DNA from: Pseudomonadota bacterium | Lineage (GTDB): Bacteria; Pseudomonadota; Gammaproteobacteria; Eutrophobiales; Eutrophobiaceae | Direction of reading: 5' to 3' | Length of the DNA: 39,828 bases | NCBI GenBank assembly: GCA_022562175.1 | Contig: JADFPU010000004.1 | Coordinates: forward strand, 1-39,828 | Shown here: one piece after another, positions 1 to 8,553 of the stretch | Numbering within the stretch: position 1 is the stretch's first letter | How the letters are laid out: each line of letters starts with the position of its first letter | The notes under the pieces: model-generated | Database searches by the model: none | The model's input: only the letters and a program-made list of their open reading frames with translations | What the model was told of the DNA's origin: nothing | Program-made: the position numbers and the translations under genes

Positions 1-86
1 GACTGGTTAGCCATTAATTTTATATTTTTTTAGCAAATACTTTAAAGATTGCCAATTTCCATTCACGGGCTAAGAGGATTATCTTT

Positions 87-845
87 ATGCATGGGGGAGT
101 AATAATGCCGGAAATGATAATTACAAAAACGATGGGACGCAGCTTTTTATCCATTTTCCTTATCTTTTTGCTGCAAAACTCTACGCCTTTACAAACCGCC
201 TTTGCTGCGGATAAAAAGTTACAGGACGTCAAGACTATTGAAGAAATGGTGGTCACCGGTTCACGCATCAAGAAAGAGTGGGAGCGCCAATACAAGAGTA
301 TTGCAGGCAAACGGATCTTTACCGGCCCTTATGGCGAAAGTAAGTACGTTATCGCTATCAGCCAGGAATTAAAAAACCGTGGTGAAAAAAAGCGTGTCTT
401 TACCCGCGGTATCAAGATGCCACACGAATACACATCCAGTTCCCTGGATCGCTATCATTACCCCATTACCGATGAATGTGATATAGACAGTTTTAAATTT
501 TACCAAGGAGATGATTTCACCGCGCTCGGCTATATTCAGGGCAAGCAAGAGATTCTCCTTGATGTCATGATCGGTGGTGGACCGTTTTCTTCGCCCGGTA
601 TCTGGGGGCCTTATGATCAAATCATCGGTGGACGACACAAGATGAAAATGATCATGGGCGATGCAGAGAAAGACGGCCTGGGCATGATCAAGGGCGGCTA
701 TGCTATAGGCATGAAGGCAGCATTACCCAGTTACGAGCTGCAAGAATATGGCGATCTATACGGTGGTGTTGTCAAGCTGGCGGGCCAATGTCTGGCAGAT
801 AAACTGGACAAGGAGGCCGCCAACAGAGTCCTGTCCGGAAGATAG
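87..845 (+). CDS. secreted hypothetical protein with TonB-box/plug-like N-terminal motif (EEMVVTGSRIKK) but no room for a beta-barrel
   Basis: 252-aa ORF; hydrophobic signal-like N-terminus (SIFLIFLLQNSTPLQTAFA) followed by IEEMVVTGSRIKK; the actual start may be an internal ATG. Confidence 0.6.
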   Translation: MHGGVIMPEMIITKTMGRSFLSIFLIFLLQNSTPLQTAFAADKKLQDVKTIEEMVVTGSRIKKEWERQYKSIAGKRIFTGPYGESKYVIAISQELKNRGEKKRVFTRGIKMPHEYTSSSLDRYHYPITDECDIDSFKFYQGDDFTALGYIQGKQEILLDVMIGGGPFSSPGIWGPYDQIIGGRHKMKMIMGDAEKDGLGMIKGGYAIGMKAALPSYELQEYGDLYGGVVKLAGQCLADKLDKEAANRVLSGR

Positions 846-891
846 CTATACTGGTCATTAGTACAAATAATAAGTGACCAATGACCAATCA

Positions 892-1938
892 CTATTCCCC
901 CTGCCCACCGCCGGTATTAGTGCGCAGACGCAGGCGCCACTCCTCAACCTTGTTATCGTTCAACTCAACGGGATAGGTTTTGCCCGCTTGCTCATAAATG
1001 GCCTGGCCTAATTGGGTTAATACCTGCTTTTTAAGTAAATTGCGGATCTGAGCGCGAACCTGTTTAAGACTGACATCCTGTTTGGGAATGATCGCTCCGC
1101 GTTTGAGTATATGCAAGCCACTATCGGTTTTAATGGCTTGACTGATCTTGCCCTCAGCCAGTGCCAACAGCGGCTTGGTGATTTCCGGCCTCAGCTCCGA
1201 GACCTTGAGCAAGCCCATATAACCCCCATTGGCCTTACTCTGGGCATGTTCGGAATATTTGATTGCTGCCGTTGCAAAATCCAGTTTGTCCTGCTGTATT
1301 TCTTTAATGATGGTGCTGGCCTTTTTCTGCAGGCTGACCAGCGCCTTTTTATCCATGTCCTGCTCAATTTGCAAGTATACCTGCCAGACTTGTATACGTT
1401 GTTCGATCACGAACTGCTGTTTATTCTTGTCGTAATATTCCCTGAGCTGTTGATCGGTTGGAAAGTCTTTTGGGATTTTACTCGCCATGAGCTTTTTAAG
1501 ATAAGATTCCCGCAGGATATTTTCCGCACCACGCTTCATCAGATAGCGTGTATTCTCATCTTTGTCGACATTGTTGGATATCGCAGCTTCAAGTATCGAT
1601 AGATGACCAGCCTCCTGTTTAACGAACTGTCGGAATGTCGATGCATCCTTCAGGTAGCTCTGCCTCTGACCGGCATTAAGGTTTGCAAATATTTTCTGGA
1701 TATCTGCGAACCCCAGGCTGGTGACCGGCCTGACTTCACGCGTTTTCGCCCAGTCTTGCTTAGCGGTTTCAGGACTTTTCGCGGTATCCTGCTTTTCATC
1801 ACTGCTAACCTTGGCAGGTTCTTGCTTGTCATCCAGGCCGAGTAATTCCCGAATTGACAAGGCGCCCGCCTGTTCAATGATCAACAATACTGATGCAAAC
1901 AAAACTAACAGTAAAAATACAGACCGAAACCTATTCAT
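892..1938 (-). CDS. PpiC/parvulin-type peptidyl-prolyl cis-trans isomerase, SurA-like
   Basis: Signal peptide from MNRFRSVFLLLVLFASVLL; parvulin pattern YSEHAQSKANGGYMGLLKVSEL...GKISQAIKTDSGLHILKR; start placed at the internal ATG (1938) rather than the ORF edge at 2013. Confidence 0.8.
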   Translation of the reverse strand: MNRFRSVFLLLVLFASVLLIIEQAGALSIRELLGLDDKQEPAKVSSDEKQDTAKSPETAKQDWAKTREVRPVTSLGFADIQKIFANLNAGQRQSYLKDASTFRQFVKQEAGHLSILEAAISNNVDKDENTRYLMKRGAENILRESYLKKLMASKIPKDFPTDQQLREYYDKNKQQFVIEQRIQVWQVYLQIEQDMDKKALVSLQKKASTIIKEIQQDKLDFATAAIKYSEHAQSKANGGYMGLLKVSELRPEITKPLLALAEGKISQAIKTDSGLHILKRGAIIPKQDVSLKQVRAQIRNLLKKQVLTQLGQAIYEQAGKTYPVELNDNKVEEWRLRLRTNTGGGQGE

Positions 1939-2304
1939 AAGTGACTCACCCGTCGAAGGATTATTATGCCGCAATGCGGTCACCATCCTACACAGCAAGA
2001 TGACCGGTAACAATAGCTCTTGCGGAGAATTGACGCATCTGCATTTTTCTCTTATAGAATAATGATGGGGTATGATGACGAGTCAAACAAATGTATTATC
2101 CAGTCGTAGGTGATTTTAAGGAAAGTTACGTAATTCACGATATACTGTCCATATGTCTGCGTGATGATCAAGGCAAGCAGCTATGTGGATATGAAGATTT
2201 TAAGCACACGCCCGAATTTCTACTATTTTGAACAAAGTCAACATTTATTGCTTAACACTTTGATTTAAAAGCGTATAATTAATTTTTTTCAGCATACATA
2301 AAAA

Positions 2305-3213
2305 ATGGCGCCAAAAACGACTAATCTAGCGATCCTGTTTGCCGATGTCAGTGGCAGCACCAAGCTATTCGAGACACTCGGTGATGCAACTGCCCGCGTC
2401 AAGGTTGCAGACTGCCTGGATACACTTACCACCGTTACCAAAGAGCATAATGGCACTGTCATCAAGACTATTGGCGATGAAATCATGTGCACCTTTGCCA
2501 GTGCCGACGAAGCGGCAGCCGCTTCCTGTGGGATGCATGAAGCCCTGCAGGAAGACGTAACCGAAGGTGGCTTTGGTGATGGTATTATTACACTGGCCAT
2601 ACGTGTAGGTTTCCATTACGGCCCTGCCCTGTTGGAGGCTGGTGATGTATTTGGCGATGCGGTAAACGTTGCTGCACGCATGGCCGCGCAGGCAAAGGCT
2701 GGCCAAATCATCACAACCCAGGCAACCATTGATTTACTCTCGCCGCTAATGCGGGCCAGCAGCCGTTTTGTCGATCGCGCGCCGATTAAAGGCAAAAAAG
2801 AAGAAATCGAGATATACGAAATCATCTGGCAGGAAGAAGATATCACACGCATGGCAACCGGCCTCCTGGTAGAAGAGAAAACGCCGGCGGTTAAACTCAA
2901 GATCAGTTACAGTAACAAGGAAATGGTGATCGATAAGGATCGCCCCGGACTCGTAATAGGGCGCAGTCAACAATGTGATCTACCGATTAATGAAAAGCTT
3001 GCTTCTCGCCAGCATGTCAGAATCGAACTCAGACGTGACAAGTTTTTTATTATCGACCAGAGCACCAATGGTACACATGTGCAGATCGATAATGATGAGG
3101 TCGCATTTCTCAGACGTGAGGAGATGCTGCTAGCGGGACGAGGAAAAATTAGTCTGGGTCGTGGCTTTGATGAAAACCCGTCAGAAATCATCACCTTTTT
3201 ACATGAGTTATGA
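2305..3213 (+). CDS. class III adenylate/guanylate cyclase domain fused to a C-terminal FHA domain
   Basis: Cyclase motifs ILFADVSGSTKLFE, KTIGDEIMCTF, GDVFGDAVNVAARM; FHA motifs GLVIGRSQQCDLPINEKLASRQHVRIE and DQSTNGTHV. Confidence 0.9.
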   Translation: MAPKTTNLAILFADVSGSTKLFETLGDATARVKVADCLDTLTTVTKEHNGTVIKTIGDEIMCTFASADEAAAASCGMHEALQEDVTEGGFGDGIITLAIRVGFHYGPALLEAGDVFGDAVNVAARMAAQAKAGQIITTQATIDLLSPLMRASSRFVDRAPIKGKKEEIEIYEIIWQEEDITRMATGLLVEEKTPAVKLKISYSNKEMVIDKDRPGLVIGRSQQCDLPINEKLASRQHVRIELRRDKFFIIDQSTNGTHVQIDNDEVAFLRREEMLLAGRGKISLGRGFDENPSEIITFLHEL

Positions 3214-3315
3214 AGGGCCGTTCCTGATGACGCTACATCACCCGGCAATATGCTGATGCCCTGCCAGGATCCGTCATTAATTCATGCCTGCTTTGAATAA
3301 ACTTGCATGTCGACA

Positions 3316-3361
3316 CCCAGGAGTCTGTCCGAGCATAGAAAGCCACCTGCGGAACAGCTGG
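3316..3361. repeat. short dispersed repeat CCAGGAGTCTGTCCGAGCATAGAAAGCC, copy 1
   Basis: Near-identical to 13373-13400; flanked by CCAG...CTGG. Confidence 0.65.
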
Positions 3362-3418
3362 TTTTGGCCGGAATTTCTCATAATATTTGTTAAATAGCGG
3401 CGCTATTCGCCTCACATT

Positions 3419-4219
3419 ATGAAAAATACTGACTCAAAACAGCTTCCCCTCGCTACGGCTTCTATGCTCGAACAGGCTCCTAACCTGAAAAATATAAGCA
3501 AACCCTTTAGTTGGAAATCTTGCGGGATTACTGATGTCGGCAAGGTTCGCAAACACAATGAAGACTCCCTGCTTGAAAGGACGGCGATAGGTCTTTGGGT
3601 TGTGGCTGACGGCATGGGCGGCCATGCTAAAGGCGACATTGCCAGCCAGATGATCGTTGATGCCATGACAAGACTTCACGAAGGAACAAACCTTTGCCGC
3701 TACCTTGATGATATCGAGGACCGGATGCTTGAAGTTAACCGGAAACTGATTGAAAAGGCCAATGCTTCAGCCAAGCAGGCGACTATCGGCAGCACTGTAG
3801 TCATGATGCTGGCCTACGATAAATATTGCATTTATATCTGGGCAGGTGACAGCCGTTTATACCGGCTGCGTGACGGTATGCTCAGACAGATTACTACCGA
3901 TCACTCACAGGTTGAATTGTATGTTGAACAGGGAATGATCAGCCGTGAAGAGGCATTGGATCATCCACATGGCAATATGATTACACGTGCTATCGGTGCA
4001 ACGGAACAACTGTTTCTGGATATGGATATTCAAGAAATGGCCAGCAATGACCGCTATTTACTATGCAGTGATGGACTCACAAAACATATCCCGGATCCCG
4101 AAATTCAGGATCTGCTACAGGAAGGGGATAGCGAAGAAGTTTGCAAGACATTAATTAATCTCACACTATCACGTGGTGCTGGTGATAATGTCACCGCTAT
4201 CGTGGTGGACATTGAATAG
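3419..4219 (+). CDS. PP2C-family Ser/Thr protein phosphatase (PppA/Stp-like)
   Basis: PP2C motifs DVGKVRKHNEDSLL, VVADGMGGHAKGD, WAGDSRLYRLRDG, LLCSDGLTKHI, GAGDNVTAIVVD. Confidence 0.92.
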   Translation: MKNTDSKQLPLATASMLEQAPNLKNISKPFSWKSCGITDVGKVRKHNEDSLLERTAIGLWVVADGMGGHAKGDIASQMIVDAMTRLHEGTNLCRYLDDIEDRMLEVNRKLIEKANASAKQATIGSTVVMMLAYDKYCIYIWAGDSRLYRLRDGMLRQITTDHSQVELYVEQGMISREEALDHPHGNMITRAIGATEQLFLDMDIQEMASNDRYLLCSDGLTKHIPDPEIQDLLQEGDSEEVCKTLINLTLSRGAGDNVTAIVVDIE

Positions 4220-4248
4220 CAATAAAATATTGTTCGAGGAGCAGACCT

Positions 4249-7200
4249 GTGGCTGATTTCAAAAAGGCCTTAGAGGCTTTGGCAGAAGGCAAACTTGATA
4301 TCGATGTCCTGAGTCAACAATTGAAAAAGTTGTTGCAGGACAGTCCCAAATTCGCACAGCGCATGCTGGTACAACTCGATGACATCTATGATCAAAAAAA
4401 GATCGGTGACACTGTCTACGCAACCTTAAAAAGTCAAATAAACAAATATCGGCGCGCCCATGCCGACGAGACCGAAGATGCTGATGAGGCAGGCGGCAAT
4501 GCCACCGTATTTGCACAGGATAAAGACCTTGCGCAGCAGCAGGCGCAACAACAAGCGGAAACTGATTCGACCAAGGTACTGTCTGATGATGAGCGGCCTG
4601 GCATGGTCACCAATGCAGCCAACGGGACTTCTGGGGTAGACTTTGATATCTCGGGTATTTCTTCAATAACCGGTGCAACCGGTCCGACCGGCACAGAATG
4701 GCAGGAGCCTCAACCAGCCGATAGCGGGCCGGGCAAGGATCTGGATGTCGGCGATATAATAAAGGAACGCTTCAAGCTGCTTTCCGTGCTGGGTATAGGT
4801 GGCATGGGTAAGGTATTCAAGGGGATTGATCTGCTTAAAGAGGAAGCCCGCGATAAAAATCCCTATGTCGCTATCAAGCTACTGAACGAAGATTTTAAAT
4901 CACATCCCGAGGCTTTCATCTCTCTGCAGCGCGAATCCAGCCGACAGCAGAAACTGGCCCATCCTAATATTGCCACGGTCTATGACTTCGACCGCATTGG
5001 TGGTCCCGGTACGCCGGTCTATATCACCATGGAATTGATGGAAGGCCAGGATCTTAGTGCCTACATCAAGAAAGTCGTACGTAAACAGGGTGGCTTGCCC
5101 TTTGCAGAAGCCTTTGATCTAATCAGACAACTGGGTTTGGCGCTGGAGTATGCCCATAACCGGCGACTGGTGCATTCTGATTTCAAACCCGGCAACTGCT
5201 TCCTGTGTAATGACGGCACCGTCAAGACCCTGGACTTTGGTATCGCCCGGGCGGTAAAAAACCCGATCACCGGTGTAACAGAAAAGACCCTGTTTGACCC
5301 GGGCAAGCTGGGCGCACTGACGCCGGCATATGCCAGTCTGGAGATGCTTGAGGGTGAAGAGCCGGATACACGTGATGATACCTATGCGCTTGGTTGTGTC
5401 GCCTATGAACTATTAACCGGCAAACACCCCTTTAATAAATTACCTGCCACCACGGCTCGTGAGAACGGCCTGGTTCCGGCCCCGGTAAAAGGCCTTAATA
5501 AAAAACAGAACCGCGCCCTGCGACGCGCCGTCGCCTTCAAACGTGAGGATCGCAGTCCAACGGTCCCGCACTTTATAGAGGAATTGGAGGGCAAGGCTAC
5601 CTGGCATAAAAACCCGATTACCATCGCTGCAGGAGTGTTACTCGTCGCTGGACTGATAGCCATCAACCCTGTTCTGGATTATCTGCATAACAAGGAGATC
5701 GAAACGATCATTGCGCAGATCAATAACGGCGATAAACAAGTGATTCTGGCCAAACTCGATGAGATAAGAACCATGCAAAAGGCCGATCAAACTATGATTA
5801 CCGATAATGCAAAGGCAGCGATCCAGGGCTACTTTAAAACCGACATAGCAGGCCTTATCAATATCTCCAGCAAGCACTACAATTTCCCGGCGGCAGAGGC
5901 AAAGCTGAAAGAGATTGCGCAGTTCTATCCGGACACACAGTTCCTGCTGGAACAATCTAACCAGATAAAATTTAATAAAAAACAAAAGATCACTGATCTG
6001 TACAACGACTACATCATCGCCCTCAAGGACATCACGCAGGTCGATAAGACAAAGAATATCCTGGCCATCATTAGTCAGCAGATCGATCCGAACCACCCGT
6101 TACTGCAAGACCCGCGCCCGGCGAATGCCTACCGACTGTTTGCTGAACAAGCCTTCAGTGATAATGATTTTGATCAGGCACTGGCTTTTATCGGTTCCGG
6201 CCTGCAAACAGCACCAAACGATGTTCGTTTAAGTGACTTGCAAACTAAAGTGCAGCAGGCAGTACGTGTCGCCGAACTGAACCAATCGCTCGCTGCCGCA
6301 CAGGCGCAACTCATTGCGCTGGGTGATTTCCAGCAATACCAGCAAGACATCAAACAACTGGCAAACCTCAGCACTCCCCAACAGTCACCGATACTCAATA
6401 CTATCGCCACACAATTACAAAAGGCCGTAACACAGGAATTAAAATCCATCATGGGCCGTGGCAGTCGCGCTGATGCCGAGACACTGGCTGCTGAATATGG
6501 TGATTTGCTTAGTGCCTTGCAGCTAGGTCTGCAACTGACCCAGGTCAAACTTGCCCATTTGTCCGGCGCAGAACGCAGCCAGGCAATTGCCGAAATTGTT
6601 GCTGCCGACAAATCAAGTATTGAACAACATCTGGCTGAACCCAGCCTGGAAGATCCTCAATGGGAATCCAGCCTGTTGGCAAGTATTCGTGAACTCGACT
6701 CTTTGAAGCAGGAAAATGGTTCTATTAATGATGATTTGCAGGGCTTTCGTCAATCTATTGCTCAACTATATGTCGACCAGGCCAATGACACACTGCGGGC
6801 TAATCGTTTCGATGCGGCTAACGGATTCATCGACCGTGGACAAAGGTTCGCACCTGCTCTCGCCATGTTACAACAGACGCGTAACATCATCAGCAAGACA
6901 CGCACAGAGTTTGATAAGCAACAACGCATCAAAGAGCTGAAAGATGACTTTACTGTTCAATCTGATGGCGATCGCGTTGCCGAAGCAAAAGCTATATTTG
7001 CGAAACTCAAAGCAGCATTAGCTGCCGACGATCCCTATATTACAACACAGGCACCCGCCAGTCTGGCGGACAGTTATTCCCGTCTTGCGCAACGTCGGGG
7101 TAATAACAAGGAATTTGAAAGCGCCCTGAAGTTAGCTGAAGCCGGCCTCCAATTCGCACCTGGTAGTGCGGTACTCAAGTCGATGCGCAATGAGTACAGA

Positions 7201-8535
7201 ATCGAAGTAAATATCGCGGAGCTTGCAGAGTTATTCAAGATAGCGAGTACCTTTGATGTACTTGACGTTGCACGCAAGGTCAATCAAATCGAGGCCGATG
7301 CACCTGCCCGTTATACGGCTTTCAGAAAGCAATCCGAAAGCATACTCACCGAGCGTATCAATTTCCTGGCGCAAACGGATGAGAATGCTGCCGCAGCCCT
7401 GGCTGTTGTGGCCAGTAATGTATTCAAGACCAGCAGTGTACTGGCGGATTTAAAAGAACAATTCCAACTCAAACCCTGGCCGGATCAATCTGTAGCAAAT
7501 GCCGCGTTGGACAGCGGCAAGTTATCTGAAGCCAACAGGATTCTGCAAGCGGCTATTGCGGATTATGCAGGACATCCGGACATTATTGCTCTGCAGACAT
7601 CACTTGAAATAAAGATCAAACAGGCAAACACTGCTTATGATGCCTATCTCAAGGCTAAACAGGCAGCAGGGGATGCTTATGCAGGATTACGTCAGTCGAG
7701 AAAGTTACTGTCCAGGACACAATCCATCTGGATCGATAACCCTGACTACGACAAAGCGGAAACAAAGCTGGATCAGCTCATTGCCAACGCGCCGGATAAT
7801 CCGACCAAGAAGGTTATCCGCCGTGAAAGAATTGACCTGGCGGCCGTAAGCAAGGCTGATCTGACCAGGGCAAAAGAAACATGGAAACCGATCTCAAGTG
7901 GTCGTGAATGTACCAATAATCTGGCCGGTTATGGCCAACGCGCCAAGGCAATATGTTTTGACCTGGTCAATTCAGGCTGGCGCGGGCCGCTTATGGTCGT
8001 TGTACCCGCCAGTGAAGCAACCAGGAATTTTGCCATCGGCAAGTATGAAATATCGGTAGGCGATTACGCAAAATATTGTGCCCTCAGCGGAAATTGCAAG
8101 ACGGAAACAAATAAGCAAAAATTTAATGATCCGGTAACCGGCACCAGCTTTGACGATGCTGTGAAATATGTAAAATGGTTATCTGAACGTACCGGTAAAA
8201 CCTACCGCCTGCCGACCATGACTGAGTGGGAGTATGCCGCTAACGCTGCTGGCAAACAGCCAAAAAAAGATGTCAATTGTCGGGTTATGCTGGGTGACAA
8301 AGTGCTGAAAGGCACCGGCACGGTCAGTGTAAAATCCGGCAAGGCCAATGGCTGGGGGCTGAAAAACTATGTAGGTAATGTGCAAGAGATGGTGACAAAT
8401 GAAACCGGTCCCCTGACTGTAGGAGGCGCCTACTCAGATGCCCATTCGAAATGTGCTATCTCTCTACGAAGACCATACAACGGTAATCCCAATAATTCAA
8501 CGGGCTTTCGTGTATTACTTGAAGACGTCGGTTAA
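4249..8535 (+). CDS. large membrane Ser/Thr protein kinase with helical/TPR-like extracytoplasmic region and C-terminal SUMF1/FGE-sulfatase-like domain
   Basis: GTG start preceded by GAGGAG; kinase motifs GIGGMGKVFKG, VAIK, HSDFKPGN, LDFGIAR; single TM segment ITIAAGVLLVAGLIAINPVL; C-terminal YRLPTMTEWEYAAN...GNVQEMV...GGAYSD...STGFRVLLE. Confidence 0.9.
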   Translation: MADFKKALEALAEGKLDIDVLSQQLKKLLQDSPKFAQRMLVQLDDIYDQKKIGDTVYATLKSQINKYRRAHADETEDADEAGGNATVFAQDKDLAQQQAQQQAETDSTKVLSDDERPGMVTNAANGTSGVDFDISGISSITGATGPTGTEWQEPQPADSGPGKDLDVGDIIKERFKLLSVLGIGGMGKVFKGIDLLKEEARDKNPYVAIKLLNEDFKSHPEAFISLQRESSRQQKLAHPNIATVYDFDRIGGPGTPVYITMELMEGQDLSAYIKKVVRKQGGLPFAEAFDLIRQLGLALEYAHNRRLVHSDFKPGNCFLCNDGTVKTLDFGIARAVKNPITGVTEKTLFDPGKLGALTPAYASLEMLEGEEPDTRDDTYALGCVAYELLTGKHPFNKLPATTARENGLVPAPVKGLNKKQNRALRRAVAFKREDRSPTVPHFIEELEGKATWHKNPITIAAGVLLVAGLIAINPVLDYLHNKEIETIIAQINNGDKQVILAKLDEIRTMQKADQTMITDNAKAAIQGYFKTDIAGLINISSKHYNFPAAEAKLKEIAQFYPDTQFLLEQSNQIKFNKKQKITDLYNDYIIALKDITQVDKTKNILAIISQQIDPNHPLLQDPRPANAYRLFAEQAFSDNDFDQALAFIGSGLQTAPNDVRLSDLQTKVQQAVRVAELNQSLAAAQAQLIALGDFQQYQQDIKQLANLSTPQQSPILNTIATQLQKAVTQELKSIMGRGSRADAETLAAEYGDLLSALQLGLQLTQVKLAHLSGAERSQAIAEIVAADKSSIEQHLAEPSLEDPQWESSLLASIRELDSLKQENGSINDDLQGFRQSIAQLYVDQANDTLRANRFDAANGFIDRGQRFAPALAMLQQTRNIISKTRTEFDKQQRIKELKDDFTVQSDGDRVAEAKAIFAKLKAALAADDPYITTQAPASLADSYSRLAQRRGNNKEFESALKLAEAGLQFAPGSAVLKSMRNEYRIEVNIAELAELFKIASTFDVLDVARKVNQIEADAPARYTAFRKQSESILTERINFLAQTDENAAAALAVVASNVFKTSSVLADLKEQFQLKPWPDQSVANAALDSGKLSEANRILQAAIADYAGHPDIIALQTSLEIKIKQANTAYDAYLKAKQAAGDAYAGLRQSRKLLSRTQSIWIDNPDYDKAETKLDQLIANAPDNPTKKVIRRERIDLAAVSKADLTRAKETWKPISSGRECTNNLAGYGQRAKAICFDLVNSGWRGPLMVVVPASEATRNFAIGKYEISVGDYAKYCALSGNCKTETNKQKFNDPVTGTSFDDAVKYVKWLSERTGKTYRLPTMTEWEYAANAAGKQPKKDVNCRVMLGDKVLKGTGTVSVKSGKANGWGLKNYVGNVQEMVTNETGPLTVGGAYSDAHSKCAISLRRPYNGNPNNSTGFRVLLEDVG

Positions 8536-8553
8536 TTTAGCAAGGGATTAAAT

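Noticed and set aside
1111-1602. 163-aa + strand ORF
   Set aside because: Antisense to the PpiC/SurA-like gene; composition explained by the opposite strand.
5638-6096. 152-aa ORF antisense to the kinase
   Set aside because: Lies fully within the well-supported kinase gene; no recognisable domain or start context.
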